Shown in pieces: positions 1 to 10,707 of a stretch of 64,000 bases of DNA. Every line of letters begins with the position of its first letter. The stretch's first letter is position 1. Below the pieces are notes generated by a model, which saw only the letters and a program-made list of their open reading frames with translations, did no database searches and was not told where the DNA came from. Made by a program: the position numbers and the translations under genes. Source of the DNA: Cladocopium goreaui (lineage: Eukaryota > Sar > Dinophyceae > Suessiales > Symbiodiniaceae); contig CAMXCT020006762.1 of NCBI GenBank assembly GCA_947184155.2, positions 1 through 64,000 of the forward strand, given 5' to 3'.

Positions 1-108
1 AGCATCACGCGATCGTTTTCCTTTCAGCGGGCGCTTGAGCCACAACGGGCGTTTGAATGTATTGACATGTGCATGTGAGACATGCACCTAGCGCCTAGTT
101 CCCTTTGA

Positions 109-215
109 CAATATATATATATTAATAATAATAATAATAGTAATAATAATAATAAATAAAAATAAAAATAAATAATAATAATAATAACAATATATAATAA
201 TATATATATATGAAA
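109..215. repeat. TA/TAA-rich simple sequence
   Basis: Runs of TA and TAA/TAAA units. Open frames across it encode only Tyr/Ile runs and are not genes. It lies just beyond the last recognised exon of the alveolin-like gene. Confidence 0.85.
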
Positions 216-447
216 ATAGGATCCGTTTCCATTGTGCTGCGTTGTTTGGTAGTGTGATTATCATGATCGTCATTGTTCTCAATTGTTCTCACTATGATCA
301 TCATGATTACTACCATCGGAACCCTTTTCAAAAGATGCAGAAAAGTGTCTTTACCCAATCTAAAAATAGAGATGCGAAACAAAAACACCGTTTCAGCCGT
401 TCAAAGTTAGGGCAGTCCAGGGCAGTGGGTCAACCGCCCCCCACGGG

Positions 448-580
448 CTACTCCAAAAACGCCGAGCGCCGAATAGCGCCGAGGGACTGCTGCACCTGAC
501 GGGTCTGGGTGATGATCTTCGGCACGTGCACAATCTCCTCTTCCTGGACGGACGCGGAGAGCTGGCACTTTTTGCCCCGG
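448..580 (-). CDS. Alveolin-like gene, putative last exon
   Basis: An acceptor CTACAG precedes 44 open codons that contain EEEIVHVPKII and QTRQVQQ, then TAG at 448-450. The EIVHVPK pattern is the most typical alveolin-type repeat in the window. The TAG may be a real terminus, or the exon may splice out before it. Confidence 0.5.
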
Positions 581-3500
581 CTGTAGAGAAGATGTGTTTA
601 CATAGCTATAGAAGATATTATATATATATATACAAGATATGAGAAAATTTGAGAAGATATGGATATGGATGTATATATATATATATATTTGTTGGATTTT
701 GGATAATTGAGAAGATATTAGATGGTATATATTAGGCATGTGTATATAAATAAAATTAAATAAATACATGTTGTATTGGACAAAGATATCTACTGCATGC
801 AACACACATACAGCGCGAAAGCCCTTGTTTTGCGGGCTCCATCCCACTCATGGGACATCCGACCATCGGTACCTTGCTGCTCGTATCATAGGCATAATCC
901 GGTGAAATTAGAAACATTGATTCACCCAGTATATCTAACATTCTTAACCCCTATTGACCCATATTAATCAATATTAACCCATATTAACCCATATTAACCC
1001 ATACTATGATTGTCCCTCATCCGATCATCAAGAGTTCTTCTGATCATCAGCATCCCTGTAGATGATCCGTCCTGCATTGGCACAGGAATCTCGACCACCT
1101 GTTCCTGCGGTGCAGCCTGACAGCCCCAATTCCTGGTAAAATGCCACGTTTCTTCCAAGATAACTCAAGATGATGGTGTCTCAACATGTTTTCTGCTGGA
1201 TCCTCGAAAAATGGATTCCAGTTGAAATTGTTGTCTCTGCATTAAATGACAATGTTCTGTCAAACTTTGCAAGAAAAATCTTGGCCTGTTCCGCAACAGG
1301 AACGTCCACCTTGGCCATCAGAGAACACGCTTGGGGGAATCCTGTGACATTTGTTCGGTTTCGCCATGCTTTGCCAACCAAATCACGTGGTGCCCAAAAA
1401 GCGTTCTGCCATGAACATGTTCCATTCTGGGATCACCTCAAAAAAACTCGTAAAATTGGTGTTTTTCCAAGAAAAAATCTGATCCTAGCGATGGTGAAAT
1501 TGGCGTCACCCAGTTTCATGAAACCCCCATAGCCACGCCACGAACTGCTCGACGTGGCGGTGTTGTACACGTTTTTGCTCCACAATCTGAGGCACCTGGC
1601 AGACATGTCGCCCTAGAGATGACATATGACAGATCAGTTTCCCTAGGGATTCCCTGGGAGGCTTTTCCAGATCTATGTTTGTAGCCCAAAGTAAGTGGCT
1701 ATGATAATTACCCCTAGCATCTAGGGACAGAATGCAGCTACGAAACATGTTTTCCATGTGAACTCCTGAAACCTATGGCCCCATAATTATATAGAAAGAC
1801 ATTGGAATACATTGGAAATCCCAGCTACGACATCCCAACTGATCCCCCCCGGTGGTTCCGTGGCGGACGTGAACGACTTGTTCCACGACTTGCTCGATCT
1901 GCTGCTGGATAATCTCTGGCACCTGGCTTGGGAAAGTAGGGACCTCCCAAATAGTGATCATCGTGATAATCTAATACTTAAATGGTACCAGCCAATTAAA
2001 CAGCCTAGGGCCTAGGGATTTACTAATCCAGGGTTGACATCAATTGCGGGAACTATGTCTGCTTCTTGCTGGTGTTTGTAAGTATCATAAATATTCTAGT
2101 ATGACTATCACAACTTTTATAACTATAACGATCATGACTATCATAACTATCATAGCTATTCATAAATAGTATAGCTGTTATCATCATGCTTAGTTCTCAT
2201 TATCACTATGATTATTATGGCGTTTATTCTCTGTGTGTGTGTCATGTTTTTCCTTGGGGGAAAAGGAGCTCTTCCGAACGTAGCATCCAAAAAGGGCCAG
2301 GGGATGGCCAGGGGCTGAATCGAATGGAAATCTCCGTGTCTCCCCCAAGTTCTTGGCCTTCTGAAAGGCTTCTTGAGGGCTTCTGAACCGGCAGCATCCA
2401 AAAGATTCCAAAAAAGGACATATCTTCTTGGGGTACCCCTCTGGTAAACTAACATAGCTATGGAAAATCACCATTTTTCATGGGAAAATCTACTATTTCT
2501 ATGGCCATTTTCAATAGCTACGTTAAATTACCAGAGGGTACCCCTTTAAGGTGCCCTTAGATGTCGAAAACCTCCGGATCTAAGCGATCCGGAAAACGCC
2601 GACTGGCCAAGAAATGGGGGGGAAATCAAGCCCCTCAAAGGGGCAAGGAGTTCCAGCGTGAAGATTTGAATGTGATTTTTTATTGATACCCTCTGGTTAT
2701 GACCAACATAGCCATGGTATAGATGGCCCATAGAAATAGATGGTTTACCGAATTTAATAGCATGGTGATTTTCCATGGCTATGTTAGTCATAACCAGATG
2801 GTAATCAACTATGATACCTGTAACATGGGTCATCACGCCAGCATGTTTCAAAAAAAGGGAGCTTGGAGGCTTCAATCCCCCACCCAAATCTGCTAGGCTC
2901 TTCGAGCTGGACCAATACCCACATGGGAGAAACCGTGTATGTTGCAGCGTGTGAGCTACTGGATATTGGCCATGTTGCCCATGGTAGCTATGGACATAGC
3001 CACAATCCTATGCCTTTCACTGATGCATTTCCATAGCATAGAGGGGATGAGCAACCAAAAACAATCCTGTGTAAGATTGTATCCTCACGCATCACAATAT
3101 GCCGAAGTTACTCACCTTCACTGTCCCAAATATAGGACCAAAAAAATCTCCACGAAAACAACAAAAAACCATCTCCGCGATGGTCATGCCATGTCATCTC
3201 CAGTGGCACCAGTGGCACCAGTGGCACCATTCCAGGGAGCCCAGATGAGCCCAGCCTCAACGATCTTGTTGATGTACTGCACCTGTGAAGATCGGTCAGT
3301 GAGCGGCCAGGTTTTTTTGGGTTTTTTTTCTACATTTTTTACATGGTTAAACCCTAAAACACCCTGAAACAACGTGAAACAACGCAACTAAATCAACTGC
3401 CTTAGGATGAGAATGGAAAAGGTCCCTTTGTGGCCCACTGTCAACTTTTTCAGGAAGTATTTCCATTGTCTCGACTCGATGGGGATGGGGGAAACCCTGC

Positions 3501-6500
3501 ACCATGGAAGAAGGATTGTACCAATCGGTTTGAGATACTTAGTGATAGCAGCAAACCTACGGAAAATCTGGCTGACATCAACCATGACTTCCTGCAGGAA
3601 TTGTTTGCATCTCCTTCCTTAGAGGGCAGTTCCTCCATCCCCTTCCGCCAAAAAGACGTGGAGTTGTCGACACTTCCAAGTCTGGTAGGTCACCCAAACT
3701 CCATCGAGTTGATCGCTTTTGGGGGGCCACGTCCCGGTTTTTGTTGTGTCCAACCCAAAAAGAATGAGAAAATACAAGGGCCCTGTCCAGCTCCCTCTGT
3801 TGGAGCTTTTCCCCAGCCATTCCCCAGCCATTTCCTGCTACCTTCCCAGGCAGAAACCCATTACCTTCCCAGCCAGCACCAGCACCTCAGGCACTTCTTG
3901 TTCCTCCACAATCTCTTGGATCGTTGGAATCTCCGTGATCTGGCGAAAATCGCAGCCATCGCGGCCATCGTCATCTCGAAGAGGAACCAATAAAAACAAC
4001 CATTGTTTCACCAGGAACCAACAAATGTCTTCAAAATATGTCGAAATGTAAATATGCACGTATCCAAAAAGAATCGCCAGTTCTGTCCATTCTCATTACT
4101 AATATATACAGTATACGAACTCTAGTTGCCCTGGCTGGTGGTTTCCCATCTGAAAAAAATGCTCGTCAAACCAGATCATCAGCTATATCCCCAACAGATC
4201 TCCATGACATCTCAATGTTTGTCCTAGTTCAAGCCCCATGTTTCACGGTAAATTCCATGGATATTCCACATTTGTTGGTCAAATACCCAAAATTTCACAG
4301 TTATATCAAGTTATATCATCCTTTTTTCCTAGTTAGATCCCCATGTTTCATGAGAAACATCCCTGTTTCACGGATCCTTGCAGCACCGATCTCCCCATGC
4401 CTTCTGTTTCACCTGACCCGCCACGACTTGCTCTTGTCGCTGCATCATGACCTATCACCCCCGGTAAAAAGCCGGCGGTCGCCGTGAACCCCCGGGAAAA
4501 ATGCCGTGGAACAGCATTTTCACACAGGGAAAAATGTGAGTTCGTTGAAAAACACGAAGAAATGGAAAAACGTATGGAACATATATATTATATTATATAT
4601 ATATATTATATATATATTATATATTATATTTCAACAGTTTTCCATCGAAAATGATCCATGTGGAGATTACCCATTGGGCCATATTCCATGGCTGTGCTAG
4701 ATTACCAGAGGGTTTTTTTGAAATGCAGAAACAAATGAAATGGCTGTGAGTTCAAAGTTAAATGGAAGAGATGGGAAAGCTTGGAAATGAAAAGAATCCA
4801 GAGAAATCCTGAAAAATGACAGGAGGAACCAAACCTTCACATAGATTTTGACCTTTAGACCCAAACACGGTTGGAGAGTTCCAATGTAGCATGAATCGGT
4901 TTAATGGAAAATCGAAACCAGAAGCAACATGGTTTCCATAGTTTCTTGCAGATTATCCAGTAAGAAATCCTCTGATTCACCTAAGTTCAGGGTTGGTCTT
5001 GACCCATCCACATACATTTTCCACAAGTTGGTTCCCACTCCACCAGTCGAAATTCCAATGATGACCCCACGTTCCGCAGAAACCAATAAACATCCTAAAG
5101 CTAACCCCCCCCCCTATTTTCCCAAATCTCCCACAAATCTCCCACAAGCTCCTAACATCTCCTAAGCCTTCAGCTGCCCCAACCCAAAGTGTCACCGCCC
5201 CCAGCAACCCTGACCTGAGGCGCACCCTGGACTTCACTGCCCACTCCTGCAAGGTATTGTGGCTCACCCTCCACCGACACGGCTTGAAATTGGGCCGCCC
5301 AGTGCCTCAGTGGCTTTTTGTTTTCGAGGGCTGGAAGGTGGTGGGGAAAGGTTCAAACATTTGGAGGATCATCCCACCAATCGTAACTGATTGGTAACTG
5401 GGGTTTTTTCACCATTTATCAATGGGACGGTTCGCACTAGAGGACTTACGTAACACCAGGCTTATTAACCACTGACTAAGTGGGACGATCCACTTACTCG
5501 CCAAGGGTACCTTCTTTATGATCTCAGTTCGAGGGTTCTAGATGGTTATAGCTGTTACCATTTGGTTATGACTAACATAGCCATGGAAAATCACCATGCT
5601 ATTAATAGGTAAACCATCTATAAATGGGCCATCTATACCATGGCTATATTAAATAACCAGTGTTTTTATGGCCCCAAAAGAATTCACCGCAAGAAGCTCA
5701 AGACTTGGATCTGTCGCCGAGGCACGACATGGTCGCTTTGGATGGGTCAGCCACACTCTCCACAGGAACGTTGACCTGACCCGCTGCCACTTTGGGACGG
5801 ACCCTGCTCGAAAAATCACAACTGGGTGTGAAAATCCCACATTTTGATTGATAAGGAAAAAGACTACTTGGTGGCACTTGGGTCTGTCTAAAAACGGGCT
5901 ACCCCCAAATCGAGTGAATAATCATCATTTCTCCCACAAAAGTTGGCATCAAATGAATGAATGCCCACGTTTTGAGCCACAACAGGTTCACGTCGGTGTG
6001 ATGGTCCTGGCATTGCCATCAAGCCTGGGAGAAGATTAATTACAAAAAAACATGATCCTAGCCCTACAAATAGAGGGGGTCTCTGCAGGTTTTCCCTGGA
6101 ATCACTTTCATGGCTCCTTCCAGACTGACATCATCAGTGAATCTAAAACTGATCCCCTCCATCTGCCTGTGTCACGGATCCCATGATGGTCTGCAAGGCC
6201 GTACTCCTTCGCGCAGGCGGAAAGGTCTGGGTGGACACCGCCGTCTCCACTGCCGTGGTGCTGGTGTTCACCGGGTCCCCACCAGTTCCCACCGGCTCCG
6301 CCGGGGCGGTACCAACGGGCTGGGTGCCAGTGGGCACTGGGGCAGCATAGGTGGGCGCCATCATTGTGGGCACCGGCTGCGGCGCAGCGTAGGTGGCGCC
6401 CGGCACCACACCAGGGGCACCATAGACCGGCACGGCACCAGGGGGTGCTCCGTACATCATGGGCGCGGCAAAGGTGGTGGGGGCTGAGTAGACGGGAGCG

Positions 6501-6514
6501 GTGGTCATGGTGGC
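448..6514 (-). CDS. Alveolin-like (inner membrane complex type) multi-exon gene, partial model
   Basis: At least eight short minus-strand open segments, most preceded by an AG acceptor, translate to Val/Glu/Gln/Pro-rich pieces: QEEEIVHVPKIITQTR (448-580), PQEQVVEIPVPMQ (about 1060-1116), KVDVPVAEQ (about 1285-1321), VPQIVEQKRVQ (1527-1595), VPEIIQQQIEQVVEQVV (about 1845-1922), VQYINKIVEA (about 3195-3282), ITEIPTIQEIVEE (about 3850-3939) and a P/A/T-rich exon (6143-6514). Repeats of the EKIVEVP type define alveolins, the cortical skeleton proteins under the membrane sacs of dinoflagellates, ciliates and apicomplexans, so a cortical structural role is inferred. The exon nearest the window start ends in TAG and may be terminal. 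Exon joins were not tested and more exons may exist. It could instead be another low-complexity VPV-rich dinoflagellate protein. Confidence 0.5.
1060..1116 (-). CDS. Alveolin-like gene exon
   Basis: After the acceptor CTGTCAG the frame reads AAPQEQVVEIPVPMQ. The EQVVEIPVP motif matches the neighbouring exons. The 3' border is not fixed. Confidence 0.45.
1527..1595 (-). CDS. Alveolin-like gene exon
   Basis: After CTGCCAG the frame reads VPQIVEQKRVQHRHVEQFV. It shares the phase-0 GTGCC start and the VPxI opening with the exon ending at 1922, which suggests duplication of an exon encoding one repeat. Confidence 0.45.
1845..1922 (-). CDS. Alveolin-like gene exon
   Basis: After AAGCCAG the frame reads VPEIIQQQIEQVVEQVVHV, rich in Glu/Gln/Val with a regular hydrophobic spacing. 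Its donor was not determined. Confidence 0.45.
2430..2544. mobile_element. Foldback MITE, copy 1 (TACCCTCTGGT family)
   Basis: A 115-bp element whose ends are inverted copies of GTACCCTCTGGTAA plus an internal ATAGCTATGGAAAATC arm. There is no ORF. Confidence 0.75.
2686..2803. mobile_element. Foldback MITE, copy 2
   Basis: Same family, with the TIR variant GATACCCTCTGGTTATGA and the arm ACATAGCCATGG; the right end reads CATAACCAGATGGTA. About 118 bp. Confidence 0.75.
3195..3282 (-). CDS. Alveolin-like gene exon
   Basis: After CTTCACAG the frame reads VQYINKIVEAGLIWAPWNG, followed by three GAT repeats (a 9-bp tandem repeat, 3200-3228). It fits the VQxxxKIVE pattern of the other exons. Confidence 0.4.
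3850..3939 (-). CDS. Alveolin-like gene exon
   Basis: After CGCCAG the frame reads ITEIPTIQEIVEEQEVPEVL, then VLAGK. The dense Glu/Val/Ile/Pro spacing is the same as in the other exons of this gene. Confidence 0.45.
5556..5662. mobile_element. Foldback MITE, copy 3
   Basis: Begins TACCATTTGGTTATGACT and ends TTAAATAACCAG, with the family arm ACATAGCCATGGAAAATC. The outer right end is eroded. Confidence 0.65.
6143..6514 (-). CDS. Pro/Ala/Thr-rich exon (possible first coding exon)
   Basis: An open frame of about 120 codons begins MTTAPVYSAPTTFAAP and continues with repeated YGAP, YAAP and PVGT units, then a less repetitive tail (QTIMGSVTQADGGDQF). GCCACC precedes the ATG at 6508, but an AG directly before GCC also fits an internal exon entered at 6514. 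A related piece (AGSVTYGTAPVTGM, about 6905-6960, minus) lies upstream. The P/A/T-rich composition suits a flexible N-terminal tail of a cytoskeletal protein. The exon is GC-rich against AT-rich surroundings. Confidence 0.5.
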   Translation of the reverse strand, partial: ATMTTAPVYSAPTTFAAPMMYGAPPGAVPVYGAPGVVPGATYAAPQPVPTMMAPTYAAPVPTGTQPVGTAPAEPVGTGGDPVNTSTTAVETAVSTQTFPPARRSTALQTIMGSVTQADGGDQF

Positions 6515-7341
6515 CTCAGGTCAGGAAAGTGTGAAAAGTCAAAGTTGCGATGACAGTGTTGAGGGTTTTGGGGGGGTAAAACATAGATCATATATCCCCC
6601 TTCATTTCCAGTAAGCAATAGCAGGAGCGGGAGTGGCTTAGGATCTGATTAGTCCGTTGCTCCGAACATTAAATAACCCCCCAGAAACCCTCATTCAGTA
6701 TTGGATCTATTCATTTGGGGGGCCCATGGCGGGGATGGGATTGCGAAACCAATTGTAGTGCATGTCAATGGTTCCCTCATCAGCTCTTGATGTTCATTTC
6801 CATGAGTGGACACAATTTCTTATCAATATGACAAACCTATGGCTTTTTGGAGATCAGAAATGCTTGGTTCACCAAATGTCTCCTTACTGCCTCATGACCA
6901 TCCCCCCAGCCAGAACATCCCAGTCACCGGAGCAGTGCCATATGTCACTGAACCTGCCAGGCGGTAGGCTTCATGGCATGCTGGAGAATCCTTGGTTTAT
7001 AGTTGACTTCGGGATTTCCCAGCCCGCCCTGATTACCGGCAACGATCATGTCAAGGGAGAGACCGTGACCCGGTGCCTCCTGGCATGGCAGCCATAAACC
7101 TCAAGGGCTTCCCCAATTGCAGGTGTACTGCATTGGAATGGAGAGGCGGACTTTGTTCACATCTTTCGGCAGCATATTGGGCATTGAACTTATCAAAATG
7201 TGCTCTGTCGACCAGTAAAGAGCCCACTGTCACAAAGAGTGCTGACTTACAGTCTCCGAGTGTGGCAAAAAAAACAAGAAAATCCTGCAGTCGCAGACTT
7301 GCATTAAGAATGCTCAACCAAGTGTTTCCTCCACAGCCAGA

Positions 7342-7440
7342 CTTGCCATGCCATCTTTGTCGCCCAACGCCCGGTCCCTTGGGCCACCGAACTCCTCACG
7401 GGAGATTTGCCCATCGTGGTTGCGATCCTCAGAATCCATG
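7342..7440 (-). CDS. EF-hand exon
   Basis: The minus strand reads MDSEDRNHDGQISREEFGG. The 12-residue loop D-R-N-H-D-G-Q-I-S-R-E-E has Asp1, Asn3, Asp5, Gly6, Ile8 and Glu12, a complete calcium-binding EF loop. Exon borders are uncertain. It may belong to a gene ending here or be upstream coding sequence of the alveolin-like gene. Confidence 0.55.
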
Positions 7441-8135
7441 GCCGCTGGGGAATCCCGGAACTACATCGTCAAAAAAATGGTGAAAAGCGTGTGGTTTTAA
7501 ACAGGGGATGTTCCGTCATAAAACCTAAAAACTGAGATACCCTGAATCATTGTATCAACAATTCTATGTACCTACAAATAAAAATATCATTTATCCATCA
7601 TTTAACTCCTATTATTAAACACCCCCATTCTATGGTCCCAATGATGTGGAAATCCCAAAAAATCCACCATGGTTTCGTTTGGGGGTGTTTAATATTAGGG
7701 GGAAGAGATGTAACCAACATCTCCTGTTTCTGAAATTGATCGTCCCAACCGATTTCTCCGTGTGACTTCGAGAGAGACTTCAGATTGTGTAAATCCGATT
7801 GAACCAACCTACGATCCGGAAAGAAATACCGTTCAACACAAAATGACGAAAATCAAATGGTGAAATTTAGGAAATACCATCTAACTGAATCTAACTGATG
7901 TTCATAGCATTTCGTGGTTGATGAAATCAACTTGTTGATGACGTCCCATAAATCCAGCTCCAGAAAATTCTCTTCCAGAGCCTATTGTTGAGGTTCCATA
8001 TCAAAATTAGATGTGGAATTTACCCATCAATGATAGGCATTTTCGGTGAAGTTGGAGCTCAAATCCACCATTTCCCCAGTGAAAACTCACATCCTGGGCC
8101 CTCCTGGGCCCTCCTGGGCCATCCTGGGCCCTCAC

Positions 8136-8183
8136 CACCATGCCGAACATGAACTCCTCCCTGGAGATCACACCATCCTGTGA
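8136..8183 (-). CDS. 48-bp EF-hand micro-exon
   Basis: Exactly 16 codons (SQDGVISREEFMFGMV) lie between an upstream CAG acceptor and a downstream GTGAGG donor. This is the second half of an EF loop plus the exit helix; the first acidic positions must come from the preceding exon. SREEF matches the EF exon at 7342-7440. On the minus strand, GGGCCCAGGA 10-mers repeat just inside the following intron (about 8090-8131). Confidence 0.5.
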
Positions 8184-9036
8184 CTGTGTCCCGCTGTGTT
8201 TTCAAGGCGCCAGGCCACATGCATCAATAGATATATATATATGTAAAGCTATATATGTGCATATATCATATAGAAACCAACAATAAAATACAGGCTAGTA
8301 ATTCAAGAGAAAAGATGGTGATCTCCCCCAAAAAAAGAAAAGGAACAATAAATGTCACCATTTCCGAAACTGTACTTACCAACTTCTATCTGCTTGGGAG
8401 TTGCCACATTTTCGCACAAAGAATACAATAGGAACCAATAAAGAGATAGAGTTCCGTAATTAGCCGTAATTCACTATTTTTTTTGAAACAGCATTATGTA
8501 TGTATATAATATATAGTCCTACTGGAGTAGATAGAATATGTCTTTGAACAACTTACTAAAATTCTAATATGTTTGAAAATACTGTATTCTATCTACTTCA
8601 GGATGATTGTATGCATATACATACAAACCCCAAAAGATGGGGTTCAATACTTCACCATCTTCTTGGAAACATTCGTATTACTTGTATATCATTTTGAAAA
8701 TCTATGTGTTGATATACCAATATTTATCTGTATATATAGTATGTAATTCTTCCTGGAACCCCAAGGACCCCTGATTTTGACAAGCTTCTGCTAGAGCTAT
8801 GAAGTCAGACCCTCAACACTGGCCATGTGGCTTTGAGGCATGTACACATATACATTGGTCTTGTCCTTAGAGTCCTTCGTATATGGTGCAAACTTTCTGA
8901 ATGCGCCTGTATGTACAGATAGGTATTGCTTTGAATGTATAAATTACACACATCCCATCGGATATTCATCGCTTCAGCTTGTTTTCTCCCAAGCATTGGA
9001 TATGAAGCTGACCTCCTTCTCTGTAGCCATCTAAAT

Positions 9037-9372
9037 GTATTTTACGTATATAAATATATGTATAATATATATACATACAGATGTATATATATGTATGTAT
9101 ATGTATACACATCTATATCTATATATATATATGCATGTATATGTATATATATGTGTATATATATGTATGCATATCTATCTATATATATATATGTATGTAT
9201 ATATGTATACGTATATATCTGTATATATATACTATACGTGTATATATATATACATACATATACATATACATATATATATATATATATATCTGTATATATA
9301 TATATACATATATATATATATGTATCTGTATATAGATATACGTATATATATATACGTGTGTATATATATATA
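9037..9372. repeat. TA/CATA microsatellite, insertion site of element 1
   Basis: More than 300 bp of (TA)n, ATGTATA and ACATA units. It ends directly at the left edge of element 1; similar TA-rich sequence resumes at 17913-17945 beyond the right edge. Confidence 0.85.
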
Positions 9373-9580
9373 CATCTCAAAGTGACACATGAAGAACTCA
9401 CCACGTCTTCCGCGCACAGCTCTTTTTCAACCACCTACCAAAGTTCAGTCTGTTTCACCTGCTCTCCTCAGGTTTGCTTTGGATGTGTCACAATGTGACT
9501 CGCACATAGCCCCAGACCGAATCACCTCTGGTCAGCAACCTGTCACCGCAGGTTGGGACCTGCCTTTGCAGGTATCACCC
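9373..9580. repeat. Element 1 repeat B2 (208 bp)
   Basis: Matches 9850-10057 over 208 bp by eye. Its inner end has ACCTGC / GCAGGT and AGGT / ACCT hairpins. Confidence 0.9.
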
Positions 9581-9726
9581 GTCCCTTAACCTAAGGGAGG
9601 GAAGTTTCTTTTGGTCGCCCCAAAAGAGTATCCCCGAAAGAGGCTATGTACTCGCCTGCCATGCAGGCTCCCCTAACCTAGGCGGACATCTCCACGGGAG
9701 GTCGGCTCTTAGGGTTGGGAGGGTGG
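9581..9726. other. Element 1 spacer between A2 and B2, hairpin-rich
   Basis: Contains TCCCTTA-ACC-TAAGGGA, GCCTGC-CAT-GCAGGC and CCTA-ACC-TAGG, all perfect stems. There is no ORF. Confidence 0.6.
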
Positions 9727-9849
9727 GGAAAGAAACAGCAATGAATGCTATTTTGGCTCAGCTCCACTTGAGCCAAAATGAAAGCATTCATTGACTCACT
9801 TAAAGATGACACATGCACACCCAAGCCTGCCAAACTCAATGCATGAATA
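9727..9849. repeat. Element 1 repeat A2 (123 bp), carries spliced-leader core
   Basis: Identical by eye to 17790-17912. On the minus strand 9780-9767 reads CATTTTGGCTCAAG, the 3' 14 nt of DinoSL. A partial inverted copy sits 8 bp away, so the pair folds as a hairpin. Confidence 0.9.
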
Positions 9850-10057
9850 CATCTCAAAGTGACACATGAAGAACTCACCACGTCTTCCGCGCACAGCTCT
9901 TTTTCAACCACCTACCAAAGTTCAGTCTGTTTCACCTGCTCTCCTCAGGTTTGCTTTGGATGTGTCACAATGTGACTCGCACATAGCCCCAGACCGAATC
10001 ACCTCTGGTCAGCAACCTGTCACCGCAGGTTGGGACCTGCCTTTGCAGGTATCACCC
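9850..10057. repeat. Element 1 repeat B1 (208 bp)
   Basis: Second copy of B, directly abutting A2; the junction reproduces the joined outer ends of the element. Confidence 0.9.
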
Positions 10058-10159
10058 AACGCACTCAAACACCCAAAGCACTAGAGGAATTCAAAGGTGA
10101 GAATGACTGCAACGAATGGCAACTGGAAAAAGATTGTGGGGAGGTACGACGAATGAAAG

Positions 10160-10707
10160 CTAGATCCATGGCAGCGCCACCAAGTCGTCGGCCCAGTTGC
10201 TCTTGCTCTGGACGTACTCCCAGTAGCCCTGGGCACGCAGTGCGAAGAGGGCCAAAGGAATCAGATGGCCTAGCTTTGCTAGGTCCGAATTGCTAGAACG
10301 TCCCCTCACTAAGGTCATGACTGCAGCCACAGCGTCGAGGAACCATAGACCGTGTCGATGGCGGAGAAGGCCAGGGCTCTCACTCAAGGTGTAAATTACC
10401 ATGGAGAGCTCCAACTGCGCAATGTGGGTCTCTGCAGGCTGCCACAGGAATTGTAGTTCTTCGCAATTGGTAGCAACAAAACTGTAAATTCACGTTTTGG
10501 CTCGAAACGCATCACTGCTTCGATCACCTCGAAGCATTCTTCAATCTCTGAAGTCAAGCTGGTGACACTCTCGTCCTGGCAAGCCTTCACTGCCATAAGG
10601 TCACCATAGCCAACTCGCCCATAGATGCCCTGCTCCTCAAGTTTCCCGAAGTAAGAGCACCCGTACTTGGAAGCTGAAATTCGCTTAAAAGTTCGAGCCA
10701 GATTCAT
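10160..10707 (-). pseudogene. RNase H-region fragment of retroelement (left copy)
   Basis: Two overlapping minus-strand frames. The downstream one reads HGLWFLDAVAAVMTLVRGR, then ALFALRAQGYWEYVQSKSNW and ADDLVALPW. The YVxSKSNxAD ending is the usual last block of a retroelement RNase H domain. The upstream frame has YGRVGYGDLMAVKA. The same two blocks recur beside the right edge of the hairpin array, so the array is bracketed by two copies. Frameshifts make it non-functional. Confidence 0.6.

Noticed and set aside
1-40. Possible SINE 3' end (CCTTTCAGCGGGCGC)
   Set aside because: Similar to the SINE hairpin region but too short and cut by the window edge; no boxes visible.
6110-6487. 125-codon plus-strand frame, His/Arg/Gly-rich
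   Set aside because: Antisense shadow of the P/A/T-rich exon on the minus strand.
9035-9498. Long Tyr/Ile-rich open frames on both strands
   Set aside because: They are translations of the TA microsatellite. The same applies to 122-388, 20141-20541 and 27670-27830.
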